Origin: JARFQH01 sp963825595
GTDB taxonomy: Bacteria > Desulfobacterota > Desulfobacteria > Desulfobacterales > SG8-13
Assembly: GCA_963825595.1 (NCBI GenBank)
Contig: CAWGUE010000008.1
Span: 362,863 to 426,862, forward strand
Direction: 5' to 3'
Length of the DNA stretch: 64,000 bases
The notes beneath the pieces were generated by a model. The model searched no databases, was not told where the DNA came from, and saw only the letters and a program-made list of their open reading frames with translations. Every line of letters starts with the position of its first letter. Position 1 is the first letter of the stretch. A program made the translations under genes and the position numbers. Positions 17,049-25,834 of the stretch are shown here, one piece after another.

Positions 17049-18734
17049 CTAATGATCGTCGAGAGCTTTGTAGCATTCGGCAATATATCTCAGGGCCTGC
17101 CGTGAGTGTTCGAATGGCCGCATCACGGCCAGAGCCTTCTCAAATCGTCCCTGGTTCATGAGGCTGACTCCCAAGCAAATATTGAGGTGCTCGTTTTGCG
17201 GGAAATGCCGCACACCCTCTTCAAGAATCTTACAGGAATCCCCGGGACGACCGCCCTTCTGAAGAATGATCCCCAAGCCAAGGTAAGCCCGCTGGTCCGG
17301 GTAATACATCAGCGCTTTCCGGTAAAGATTTTCGGCAATTGACGTCCTGTTCGGGATGGCCTCAATGCCGGAATAATCACCGTGATCGAAGGTCAGGGCC
17401 AGCCGGGAAAGAAAATCAGCATGCAGCCCAAAAAGGTCCTCCCTGTCTTCTAGTACCACTGCCGCCACGGCATCCGGCAAACCCTCATAGAAACACTGCC
17501 GCAATTCTCTCCCAAAAGACTGAACCTGTTCGCGGTCCAGGTTCGGATCGGTTTCAAAGTAAAGGATGTCCTCGATGCGATCGAGCCAGATGTCGTCCGT
17601 AATACCGGTGGCCTGTTTGTAAACCTCATACAGAGCCGTTCCGGGGAAAAGGTCGAGGATGTAGAAAATAACACTGAGGGGTCTGATGCGTCGAATCAGA
17701 TCGATGGATGCCTTTATCGTCTCCTGCGTCTCTCCCGGGCAACCGTATATGAAGTATGCCCTGGGCAGGATGCCGTAATGCGTCGTCAGACGGAAGGCGC
17801 GCTCGATCTGGCTGTCGGTGAAATTTTTGTTCAACAAACGCCTGATTTTTGCCGATCCGCTTTCAACACCAAAGCTGATTTGAATGCAACCGGCTTTGCG
17901 CATCCAGTAAAGGATCTCTCTGTTGACCATATCGACCCGGGATATCGCCTGCCACGAAATCTGCAGATTTCGGTCGAGAATCAGCCGACAAACCTCAAGA
18001 ACTTTATTGCGGTTGACGGTAAAGGTGTCATCGGAAAAGAAAAAATGGCGCACACCTTTACGGGCCAAGTATTCAAGTTGATCCACTAAATACATCGGCG
18101 AGTGAAAGCGAACTTTCCGTTGCCAGAAACTCGGCGACCCGCAAAATGTGCAGCCGCCGGGGCAGCCGCGGGTCAATGAAACATGTTGATACGTAAAGTA
18201 CCGCGCCGGGTTGGCCAGGGTGTCGAGATCCTTTATCTGGTCGTCGCAGTCTGTGCGGACCGCTTTTCCGTCCTTTCTCAGCGCGATACCGCCGATGGAC
18301 GGCACGTCTGCGTACCGGCCTTCGGTCAGGCACTGAACCAGTTTGAGAAAGCTGTGTTCCCCTTCGCCGATCACCACGTAATCAATTTGGGCAAAGTGAG
18401 TCAGCAAATGTTTCCACAAATATGAAGCGCCGATACCGCCGAAAACGATACGGACACCCGGGTCGACCTCTTTGGCGGCAGCGGCAATGTCGATTCCGCC
18501 CCACCGGTTGGCATGCAGAATCGAAAAGCCGATGACATCTGGCTGTTTTTCCACCAGGGTCTCGCGAATCTTGTGCGGTGTCCGGTGGATGTCAAACCAA
18601 TTCAGAACGTCGACTTCGTGGCCATGTCGTTTACAAAAAGCCGCAACATAATAAATTCCCTGGGGTGGAACGCTGATCTCGTCGACATGGACGCGGTCTT
18701 CGAGAAAGTAGGGATAAATGAGCAGAATTTTCAT
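17049..18734 (-). CDS. B12-binding radical SAM protein with C-terminal TPR
   Basis: 561 residues. A cobalamin-binding Rossmann-like domain (about 1-140, starting MKILLIYPYF with SVPPQGIYYVAAF) precedes the radical SAM core. The 4Fe-4S site is CPGGCTFCG (about residue 190-200), and FSDDTFTVNRNK and ISFGVESGSAKIRR are typical of the family. After about residue 470 TPR-like repeats occur (YLGLGIILQKGGRPGDSCKI, NLGVSLMNQGRFEKAL pattern). Proteins of this class perform methylations or other radical reactions on lipids, hopanoids or metabolites; the substrate here is not evident. It is transcribed away from the HAD-AIRS gene across a short divergent spacer. Confidence 0.9.
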   Translation of the reverse strand: MKILLIYPYFLEDRVHVDEISVPPQGIYYVAAFCKRHGHEVDVLNWFDIHRTPHKIRETLVEKQPDVIGFSILHANRWGGIDIAAAAKEVDPGVRIVFGGIGASYLWKHLLTHFAQIDYVVIGEGEHSFLKLVQCLTEGRYADVPSIGGIALRKDGKAVRTDCDDQIKDLDTLANPARYFTYQHVSLTRGCPGGCTFCGSPSFWQRKVRFHSPMYLVDQLEYLARKGVRHFFFSDDTFTVNRNKVLEVCRLILDRNLQISWQAISRVDMVNREILYWMRKAGCIQISFGVESGSAKIRRLLNKNFTDSQIERAFRLTTHYGILPRAYFIYGCPGETQETIKASIDLIRRIRPLSVIFYILDLFPGTALYEVYKQATGITDDIWLDRIEDILYFETDPNLDREQVQSFGRELRQCFYEGLPDAVAAVVLEDREDLFGLHADFLSRLALTFDHGDYSGIEAIPNRTSIAENLYRKALMYYPDQRAYLGLGIILQKGGRPGDSCKILEEGVRHFPQNEHLNICLGVSLMNQGRFEKALAVMRPFEHSRQALRYIAECYKALDDH

Positions 18735-18878
18735 ATTTCAGCCGCAGATAAGCCTCAAAAAATTGACATTTAACGGTGATCGCGTATCATATGGCCAATG
18801 GTTAAACCTGGACATTAATTTTTGCCTCCGGGTAAATTCAAATGTCGGCGGCAACCGACAGCCCGGCCTGATTCCGAA

Positions 18879-20528
18879 ATGAAGAAATCTCCGCGCTACA
18901 TCAAAGCCGTGCTCTTCGACTTCGACGGCACCCTCACCCGACCCGATGCACTGGATCTTTCGATCATCAAGCGCAAGATCGGGTGTCCTGCGGACAGTTT
19001 ACTGTTGGAATACATCGATTCGCTGCCACAACCGGATCAAGGGCGAAAAGCCCTGAAAACGGTAGATCAGTTCGAATTGTCGGCCGCGGCAAAGGCGCAG
19101 CCGAATGCGGGCGCCGAGGATCTCGTCCGATTCCTTCGCAACCGTAATATCCGGGTCGGAATCGTGACGCGCAACAGCAAACAATCCGTTTTAAGAGCCT
19201 TGAAAAATTTCCGCAGGATTACCGCCAGTGATTTCGATCTCGTTATCACCCGCGACGATCCGGTCAACCCCAAACCGAGTGGAGACGGCATCCGGCTGGC
19301 CGCCCGGCGCCTGGATGTGGCCACGGAGGAAGTGCTGATGGTCGGCGACTACCCGATGGACATCGAGGCGGGTAACCGGGCCGGCGCCATCACGGCCATG
19401 CTTGCCAATCCCCATCGAACCGCCTCCACGCACGATAGCAGCGATTACAGCATCGACCATCTCAGCGAGGTTAAAAATATCGTCTGCATGGGATTGCCCC
19501 TGCCCGGCGGCAAACTCCCCAATGATCTGTTAGGACAATTCCTGGTTCAGTTCGGTTTTGAAGACCCCACCGTATTGATCAAACCGGCCATCGGCGAGGA
19601 CACGGCGGTGGTTGACATCCGTGGAAAAGAGGTCCTGGTGCTCAAATCGGACCCGATTACCTTTGCTACCGACGCCATCGCAAAATATGCCGTGCTGGTT
19701 AACGCCAACGATGTGGCCACCGCCGGCGCGATCCCGCGTTGGTTCCTCACGACCCTAATGTTCCCGGTGGGCACCAGCGCTTTTATCGTCCGCAAAGTCA
19801 TGGAAGAACTGAGCCTGGTTTGCAGGTCTCAGAACATCACACTTTGCGGCGGACATACGGAGATCACAGAAGCGGTGACCCGACCGGTTGTCACCGGCAT
19901 GATGGTCGGAACCGTTGATCGGCACCGACTAATCGACAAGCGCAACATGAAACCCGGCGACCTGGTCTTGATGACAAAAGCCGTGGCGGTGGAAGGCACC
20001 GCCATCATTGCGCGGGAATTTGGTGACCGGTTGGTTCATATCGGAGTGCCGCCGGCCGATATCGAAAACTGTCGCGGGTTTTTAGACAATATCAGTATAT
20101 TGCCCGAAGCGGCCATCGCCGTGGCTGTCAGCGGTGTCAGCGCCATGCACGATGTGACCGAGGGTGGCCTGGCAACCGCTCTGGAAGAACTCAGTATCGC
20201 CGGGGGGCATCGTATCCGGGTGGATATGGAAAAGATACCCATCTACCCCGAAACGGCCAGGATATGCGGTTTGTTGAAGCTCGACCCGTTAGGGTTGATC
20301 GGCTCCGGCAGCCTGCTCATTTGCTGCCGGCGCTATAGCGGCAAACAACTGGTGCAACGCATTCGCAAGGCCGGTATCGCCGTCTCGAGCATCGGTGAGG
20401 TGCGTGAAGCCGGCAGTGGCATCGAAGCATTGCGTCGGCATCAACCGGTCCCCTGGCCGCAATTTGAGGCGGACGAAATAACGCGCCTTTTTGCAGTTGG
20501 TGGATCACCACTTCCGCTTAAAATTTAA
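18879..20528 (+). CDS. Fusion of HAD phosphatase and AIR synthase-related (HypE-like) domains
   Basis: About 549 residues from ATG 18879; the frame opens 19 codons earlier. The N-terminal HAD hydrolase (about 1-205) has motif I VLFDFDGTLTR, motif II IVTRNS, motif III Lys in NPKPSGDGI and motif IV VGDYPMDIEAG, as in phosphoglycolate phosphatases. The C-terminal part (about 215-545) is a PurM/HypE-like ATP-binding protein: IGEDTAVVDI, NANDVATAGAIPRWF, GGHTEITEAVTRPVV and HDVTEGGLATALEE. PurM-like enzymes activate amides, acids or selenide with ATP. Joining the two halves suggests phosphorylation and dephosphorylation of one substrate, or a repair function. The pathway is unknown. Confidence 0.88.
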   Translation: MKKSPRYIKAVLFDFDGTLTRPDALDLSIIKRKIGCPADSLLLEYIDSLPQPDQGRKALKTVDQFELSAAAKAQPNAGAEDLVRFLRNRNIRVGIVTRNSKQSVLRALKNFRRITASDFDLVITRDDPVNPKPSGDGIRLAARRLDVATEEVLMVGDYPMDIEAGNRAGAITAMLANPHRTASTHDSSDYSIDHLSEVKNIVCMGLPLPGGKLPNDLLGQFLVQFGFEDPTVLIKPAIGEDTAVVDIRGKEVLVLKSDPITFATDAIAKYAVLVNANDVATAGAIPRWFLTTLMFPVGTSAFIVRKVMEELSLVCRSQNITLCGGHTEITEAVTRPVVTGMMVGTVDRHRLIDKRNMKPGDLVLMTKAVAVEGTAIIAREFGDRLVHIGVPPADIENCRGFLDNISILPEAAIAVAVSGVSAMHDVTEGGLATALEELSIAGGHRIRVDMEKIPIYPETARICGLLKLDPLGLIGSGSLLICCRRYSGKQLVQRIRKAGIAVSSIGEVREAGSGIEALRRHQPVPWPQFEADEITRLFAVGGSPLPLKI

Positions 20529-20549
20529 AGAAATTCCTTGGGAATTCGG

Positions 20550-21182
20550 TTACTTGCGCATAATCCCATCTTTGAATATCTTGAAGGCAAGGTCCAGCGT
20601 TTCTCTGAGAAAATCCTTATCGGTGTTGATGATGCGTTTGCTGGTCGTCCACAAGACCACGCCTGAAAACAACGACCAGAAGATATCGGAAAGCGCCATT
20701 GGGTGAAGATCGACAAAAATACCGGATGTGATTCCTTCCTTGAATATGCGTGACATACCGCCGATGGACTTGCGGGAAAGATCTTCGATTTCCTCCAGGA
20801 GTTCCGGCGACAGGTTCTTGAGCGTCTCACTCGACTGGAGGTGAAACATGTTGATAATCACGAGTGGATCGAACTCGTAAACATCGTACATGGCTTCGAT
20901 CATGGCATCCAGTTTTTTCTCCGGATCAAGTTCTTTGGCGCTTTCGACGTGTTCGACCCGAATGTGCAGATAGTGCAGTATTCTAAGAGAAAGCGATGCA
21001 TAGAGTTCTTCTTTGTTTTTAAAGTAAAGATATAGCGTACCGGGACTAAGTTCGGCTTCACCGGCAATATCGTCCATGGTTGCCTTGTTGAAACCTTTTT
21101 CCGAAAACACTTTCTTGGCGGCAACGATGATCTGCTGTCGTCGTCTCTCCCGTTCGCGCTCCTTGCGTTCAAGGATTCCCAT
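20550..21182 (-). CDS. TetR/AcrR-family transcriptional regulator
   Basis: 210 residues from ATG 21182, six bases after AGAGGGG. The N-terminal helix-turn-helix (about 15-60) reads IIVAAKKVFSEKGFNKATMDDIAG then LSPGTLYLYFKNKEELYA, a standard TetR domain. The C-terminal ligand domain is helical with no recognisable class. It is very Arg/Glu-rich at the start (ERKERERERRRQQ). TetR proteins usually repress neighbouring efflux or lipid genes. The convergent HAD-AIRS gene and the small genes upstream are not obvious targets. No palindrome was recognised in its own upstream region. Confidence 0.93.
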   Translation of the reverse strand: MGILERKERERERRRQQIIVAAKKVFSEKGFNKATMDDIAGEAELSPGTLYLYFKNKEELYASLSLRILHYLHIRVEHVESAKELDPEKKLDAMIEAMYDVYEFDPLVIINMFHLQSSETLKNLSPELLEEIEDLSRKSIGGMSRIFKEGITSGIFVDLHPMALSDIFWSLFSGVVLWTTSKRIINTDKDFLRETLDLAFKIFKDGIMRK

Positions 21183-21230
21183 AGTCACCCCTCTGCATGA
21201 ATCAAATTTATTCGCAAAACGACCTATAGT

Positions 21231-21545
21231 TTATTTGCTGCATTTGGTCAACAACAAGGTTCGATTGCGGGGTGGGCCAGCGAACCCATGAAACGCGCCT
21301 TTTGAGTTGAAAATCTTGCCATCTGATATGAATACAGATAAAAAAGCAACTATGGCACAGATGATCCCGGCATAGAGGATTCCCACTAATCCATAGAGAA
21401 CCCAACCAAGAAATGATACCAACGGAAAGATCACAGATAAAGTCTTGAGTATCAGTGTCTGGTGTATTGAATCGATGTCTTTGAAAGTTTCATAGATACC
21501 CTCTAAACTTTTCCTTGACTGCTTTTGGCATACGCTCGATCTCAT
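21231..21545 (-). CDS. Small hydrophobic membrane protein, unknown
   Basis: Up to 104 residues, with the start uncertain. The longest version begins inside the preceding small gene, overlapping it by 56 bases in another frame. Two hydrophobic stretches (TLILKTLSVIFPLVSFLGW and GLVGILYAGIICAIVAFLSV) suggest two membrane spans. The tail is basic. I do not recognise a family. Together with the 58-residue gene just upstream it lies downstream of a GEMM-I riboswitch, so it may belong to the c-di-GMP-controlled transcript. The lack of a good ribosome-binding site keeps confidence low. Confidence 0.45.
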   Translation of the reverse strand: MRSSVCQKQSRKSLEGIYETFKDIDSIHQTLILKTLSVIFPLVSFLGWVLYGLVGILYAGIICAIVAFLSVFISDGKIFNSKGAFHGFAGPPRNRTLLLTKCSK

Positions 21546-21666
21546 TCTTATTAAACGTAATTGTGAGGATACCAGCTTTAGCCTTTAATTTTCCGTTGGC
21601 CTTTTCTATCTCCAAGGTTCCATCTTGGGCTGCTTTTTCTATTATATCGATTGATTTCTTAACCAT
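21490..21666 (-). CDS. 58-residue protein downstream of a GEMM-I riboswitch
   Basis: Short gene starting ATG at 21666, preceded by GAGGATG. The product begins MVKKSIDIIEKAAQDG and contains GILTITFNKNEIERMP; it is charged, has no membrane span and no known motif that I can identify. It is the first open frame after the riboswitch and its terminator (21796-21920), about 130 bases downstream, which argues that it is a genuine regulated gene. Its stop overlaps the open frame of the hydrophobic protein that follows. Confidence 0.55.
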   Translation of the reverse strand: MVKKSIDIIEKAAQDGTLEIEKANGKLKAKAGILTITFNKNEIERMPKAVKEKFRGYL

Positions 21667-21795
21667 TTTTTACATCCTCATTAATATAAATTTTGCCCTG
21701 ATTAACACTCCATATACCCCTTCCCAGAAAATAATTTGCCTTCCCCCCTTTATTATTTGCGAGACCCTTTCAATTCCCGACCCATTGGCAAGAAA

Positions 21796-21920
21796 TAAAA
21801 AAGCCGAGTCACCTTCCGGCAGCTCGGCATGTTACCTAATCTTTTTGGCAACCCGGCTGTCTCTTTAAGACCCGTGGCTTTCCGTCCCTGCCTCACGACA
21901 GGTTTGGCTTTGTCATCGTT
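21796..21920 (-). promoter_or_regulatory. GEMM-I (cyclic di-GMP class I) riboswitch with terminator
   Basis: Read on the minus strand, the aptamer (21844-21920) has GACAAAGCCAAACC, a stem capped by the GNRA loop GTGA, then GGGACGGAAAGCCACGGG and the closing GCCGGGTTGCC. These match the GEMM-I consensus. An intrinsic terminator follows: GCCGAG pairs with CTCGGC and is followed by six T residues (21796-21828). The ligand is c-di-GMP in most members; some deltaproteobacterial GEMM RNAs bind cGAMP and I cannot separate the two by eye. It precedes the small genes at 21490-21666 and 21231-21545. Confidence 0.88.
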
Positions 21921-22200
21921 CAAACTGTTAGTAAAAGTCTAACATACAGTGCAAATTCGGTCAATTCCTATAAATTGATAGCCCGGTGGAATTTGGTTTT
22001 TTATTTAGAGGGTATACCCAAGTGTAGGTTTGATTTTTGTGGGGGTCATTTTCAAATATGAATTGGCATTTTCAAACTGGGTTGTGCTGATATTTCGATC
22101 GGCCGCTTACATCCACTACCGCCATTGCAATGAAAATAGCGATAAATGAAAAATCGTGTCCAATAACCGCCAATAATAATACTTTCGCAAATTTCCAGAA

Positions 22201-22380
22201 CTAACTCTTGTCCATTAAATGCTTTGCCTTTCTTTTTTTAAGGGCGTCGATCTGTATCGCATTGGTAATCAGGAATTCTTTAAACGTAACGGTTTCTTGC
22301 GGATCGAGTTTCTTGACCTTGCAAGCCTCCAGGTTGGGTTGCAAGAAATAATAGCAAAGCAACGAAAATAGGTCAAACAT
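22201..22380 (-). CDS. Possible 59-residue protein or gene remnant
   Basis: An open frame from ATG 22380 to TAG 22201. The product contains LDPQETVTFKEFLITN then IQIDALKKRKAKHLMDK, which reads like real protein with a helical, charged C-terminus rather than random sequence. No ribosome-binding site is obvious and the first 12 residues look unlike the rest, so it may be the 3' remnant of a longer gene. No family recognised. Confidence 0.3.
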   Translation of the reverse strand: MFDLFSLLCYYFLQPNLEACKVKKLDPQETVTFKEFLITNAIQIDALKKRKAKHLMDKS

Positions 22381-22759
22381 TTTGAATTTATTGATTAAAA
22401 TATTAAAATCCCAACTTCACATGTTAAGGAAGTTGGATTGCGAGTGCCAGTTCCTCTATATGAAAAGAGGGAATCGCGAAAAAAGGCTCTAAGAAGGAAA
22501 TTCGGGGTTTATTTTGGCAGCGGGAAAGTGGACATAGTGGGCTGACCGGAACTGCAGATCCGTTTCGATTCGATTTCCGTTTTGGATCCATCATTTTAAC
22601 CGCAGAAGACGGATTTCCCATTTTTCTTGCCTGAAAAAGAAAACGGATTATGTATAATGATGGTGAAGGAAAAAGAGAACTTTCGGCAGAAAAGGGCTCA
22701 GAAGTTTTGGGATAAGTTTTTGAGCAATTATGAGAAGAGTAAATTCAATTAAAAATGCG

Positions 22760-22833
22760 GGTTGCATGCTATACGGTTTGGCAATCAAAAGCGTTTTTCA
22801 GCAAGTGAGAGTTAGTTTAGATAGCAGATATCT
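22760..22833 (+). repeat. Intergenic repeat family, partial copy 1
   Basis: Shares TATACGGTTTGGC and TTTAGATAGCAGATA with the copy at 45914-46110. It ends directly at the stop codon of the minus-strand kinase gene 22834-25506. Confidence 0.4.
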
Positions 22834-25506
22834 TCATTTGATGGACTTTGCCTCATCCAGCACTCTACGAACCGATTGTGCCAGATCATGCTTGGCAATG
22901 GGTTTGTATGCAAATGCTTTAATGCCTATTTTCATTGCGGTTTCATCAGAGATCTTTGAACTGTAACCAGTGCAAAGAATGATAGGGATATCTGGTCTGA
23001 CTTTCATCAACTCAGCAGATAGTAAATCACCACGCATATTCGGCATGGCCATATCGGTAATAACCATATCAAATCGGTCCGGTATGGCCTTAAACAGTTC
23101 TAAAGCCTCCAGACTACTGGTACGCGTGGTTACTGTATATCCTATGGATTCAAGCATTTGTTTTCCGATATTTGCCAGCGCCTGCTCATCATCTACAAAA
23201 AGAATTCGCTCGGTTCCAATATCAATAGGCTCTTCAACGTGGGATTGGGGCTCTAACTGGGTTTCAACCAGCGGAAGATAGACCTTGAATGTAGAACCTT
23301 CACCCGGCCTACTGTAAACTGCTATGGCACCTCCATAGCTGCCGACAATGCCGTGAACTACAGAAAGGCCCATTCCGGTACCTTCCCCTGTTTCTTTGGT
23401 GGTAAAAAATGGATCAAATATCCGATCCAGTATGTGCGCCGGCATGCCGTGACCGGTATCGCTGACTACTAATTCCAGATAACTCCCGGGTGTTAGCTCC
23501 AGACGCTCGGCCTTAAAATCCGCCTCAATTTTAACATCTGCCAGCTTAACCTCCAGCACACCGCCCTTTTCTCCCATGGCATGTCTAGCATTGGTGCAAA
23601 GGTTCAATATCACCTGATGTAATTGGGTTGGATCGGCTGTCACCAGTGAATCACTTTGAATATCCGGAATGATCTTAATGGTAGTCGGTAAAGATGCTCG
23701 CAGAAATTTAAGGGCTTCTTTGACGATAAGTTTTGCCTGAACCGGTTTAAGTTCCTGATCGGTTTGACGACTAAAGGCAAGTATCTGTTTGACCAGTTCT
23801 TTGGCACGCATTCCCGCCTGGAGTATTTCCTGCAGATTGGTATATAGTTTTGTCTCTTTTTCGGCTTCTGATAAAGATAGCTCAGTGAAGCCGATAACGG
23901 CTGCAAGGATGTTGTTGAAATCGTGTGCGATTCCACCCGCCAAGGTGCCAATAGCTTCCATTTTCTGGGCTTGTTTGAGTTGGTCTTCCATCCTTTGCTT
24001 TTCCGTAACATCTAAAATTATTGCCACGAAAACATGCATTGATTCAAATTCCACAAACTGAAGATGCACCTCGACGGGATATAGAGATCCATCTTTCCGT
24101 TTATGAACTGTATTAAAGATGATAGCATCTTTAGTACCTGCTCTAAGCGGCTCAATAAGGCTTAAGAATGAATCGAGAGTAAACTCAGTTTTTAGATCCA
24201 AAGGGGTTAGCCGCTGAAGCTCTTCCATGGAGTAACCCAAGTTCTTTCTGGCACCTTTGTTCACCTGCATGAAATTGAGCGTTTCAGCGTTAAAAACGTA
24301 GATTTCGTTCAATGATCGCTCAAGGATATGTCCAAAATGCATCGCTTTCTCTTCGGCCTGCTCACGCTCAGAAATTTCCTTGGCTAATTGTTGGTTGGTT
24401 CGTATTTCTTGAATAACTTTTCTCTCGATTTCAGCAGTATATTTCATTTTTTTTAGCAGGTAGAAAGTCAACATAAAGGTTAATAGCAACGACCCGGATA
24501 AGACAATCCAAGATTGCCATGATTTTCTAGAATTAAGGTAAAAGGACGATGGATCAAACACGATTTTCCATTGACGCCCCGCGAAATCGATGGTTTTATC
24601 CCAATAAAGACCTTTTTGAATTATTGTTTCCTCGGTTGGTTGCTCAGTCATCTCTGACATGCTTGAAGGTTGGTAGTAAAGAAAACGTTTTCCCTTATCA
24701 GCGGTCAAATCGTAGAGCGATAAATTAATTCCTTCATCTGAAAAACCTTTCAAGCTTGTTTTTACGACATCGCCAATGCGCAGGACCTCCACAACAAATC
24801 CCTTGCAGTATTTGTGACGGTCTTCCAATGTCTTTACAGAAACACCTTGCTGATATATTGGCAGAAGGAGCAGGATTCCAAACTGGTTAACAGTTTCCTG
24901 CACTAACGTAATTCTGTCTGTGGCAGATAGTTTTCCAGTATTAAATCCTTTTATAATGGCTTTTTGTCGGGTGGAATTAGAAGCAATGTCATACCCTAAG
25001 GCAGGTTTATTTTTCTCCAAGGGTTCAATATAGTAGACGATAACATATTCCGGGCGGTGTGCAGCCCTGATAAGCCTCATTTCATCATTACGTTCTGTGA
25101 ATTCGAAATTTTCAAAACCTTCATCTCTTGCAAGTGTTTCATAAGCGTTACGTTCATTATCCGGAACAAGCGGATTCCATGAAAATCCTTGGATACTGGG
25201 GAATCGAGGCAATGCACTTTTTACAAAACTGGAAAACTCTTGCCTTGTTACATGAGTGGAATTATTTAAAAAATCTCCAAGGAACATGAGCGCTTCTATA
25301 TTCCCATTTAAACTGGTTTGCACAGCGTTTGCGTATCCTTTCGCACGTGTTTCGAATTCGATGCGTTGATTCTTCTTTTCCCAATTATTCACGATTATAA
25401 ATAGAATTAATGATGCCACAACCCCAATGCCAATTGTACACAATACGGTTAAATACCTATGCAGGGGGGTCGCCTTGGGCGCTTTTATATTATTTTCTCT
25501 TTCCAT
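22834..25506 (-). CDS. CHASE-PAS hybrid sensor histidine kinase
   Basis: 890 residues. A first membrane span (about 21-42) and a second (about 330-352) enclose a periplasmic CHASE domain with FPSIQGFSWNPLVP and RPEYVIVYYIEP. A PAS domain (about 400-510) has FILDVTEKQRMEDQ at its end. The HisKA box is AGGIAHDFNNILAAVIGF, then HATPase_c with NLCTNARHAM and GTGMGLSVVHGIVGS. A C-terminal receiver (about 775-885) carries FVDDEQ, the phosphorylated Asp in MVITDMAMPN and KPIAKHDL. CHASE domains bind small extracellular ligands. The kinase core closely resembles the partial kinase at the left edge. No regulator gene is adjacent, so output through its own receiver and a remote phosphotransfer protein is likely. 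Confidence 0.94.
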   Translation of the reverse strand: MERENNIKAPKATPLHRYLTVLCTIGIGVVASLILFIIVNNWEKKNQRIEFETRAKGYANAVQTSLNGNIEALMFLGDFLNNSTHVTRQEFSSFVKSALPRFPSIQGFSWNPLVPDNERNAYETLARDEGFENFEFTERNDEMRLIRAAHRPEYVIVYYIEPLEKNKPALGYDIASNSTRQKAIIKGFNTGKLSATDRITLVQETVNQFGILLLLPIYQQGVSVKTLEDRHKYCKGFVVEVLRIGDVVKTSLKGFSDEGINLSLYDLTADKGKRFLYYQPSSMSEMTEQPTEETIIQKGLYWDKTIDFAGRQWKIVFDPSSFYLNSRKSWQSWIVLSGSLLLTFMLTFYLLKKMKYTAEIERKVIQEIRTNQQLAKEISEREQAEEKAMHFGHILERSLNEIYVFNAETLNFMQVNKGARKNLGYSMEELQRLTPLDLKTEFTLDSFLSLIEPLRAGTKDAIIFNTVHKRKDGSLYPVEVHLQFVEFESMHVFVAIILDVTEKQRMEDQLKQAQKMEAIGTLAGGIAHDFNNILAAVIGFTELSLSEAEKETKLYTNLQEILQAGMRAKELVKQILAFSRQTDQELKPVQAKLIVKEALKFLRASLPTTIKIIPDIQSDSLVTADPTQLHQVILNLCTNARHAMGEKGGVLEVKLADVKIEADFKAERLELTPGSYLELVVSDTGHGMPAHILDRIFDPFFTTKETGEGTGMGLSVVHGIVGSYGGAIAVYSRPGEGSTFKVYLPLVETQLEPQSHVEEPIDIGTERILFVDDEQALANIGKQMLESIGYTVTTRTSSLEALELFKAIPDRFDMVITDMAMPNMRGDLLSAELMKVRPDIPIILCTGYSSKISDETAMKIGIKAFAYKPIAKHDLAQSVRRVLDEAKSIK

Positions 25507-25750
25507 TCTCGTCCGTTAGTGTTTTTATATGCATTGGTTGAATTGCCGAAAATCGAATGACGGCGGTTATTACAAAGATGAACCTGAATAAAGTTAGCCA
25601 GGCAAAATAATTGAAATCTACTATTTGCTCAATATTATTCATGACTTTTGATATTCATACAGATAACTCTCTACAAAAGCACAAACAAAGGTTTTCAGCT
25701 CCGAGATTCCAGGACATTTTGATTTGTGATAGCTTGATAATCATCTAAAA
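25507..25750. other. Spacer between kinase and IS110-type element
   Basis: Holds the presumed promoter of the kinase gene and the left flank of the insertion element, whose exact left end is not visible. Confidence 0.4.
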
Positions 25751-25832
25751 GGCACCTCCCAATCGCAAAGGACACAGCGATTCGTTATAAAGGGTTAACC
25801 CACAATCATAACCCTATAACGCAGGAGGTGCC
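25751..25832 (+). promoter_or_regulatory. Hairpin that would sequester the transposase ribosome-binding site
   Basis: GGCACCTCC (25751-25759) is the exact complement of GGAGGTGCC (25824-25832), which contains the ribosome-binding site ending two bases before the ATG at 25835. An inner pair, GTTATAAAGGGTTA with TAACCCTATAAC, extends the fold. A long transcript entering from outside would hide the site, as described for IS10 and IS50. Confidence 0.7.
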
Positions 25833-25834
25833 CA

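Larger units (their letters stand above)
21921..22833. other. Gene-poor AT-rich stretch
   Basis: About 900 bases. Apart from the small open frame at 22201-22380 and a partial copy of the intergenic repeat at 22760-22833, nothing is recognised. The promoter of the riboswitch transcript should lie near 21930-22000. Confidence 0.4.
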
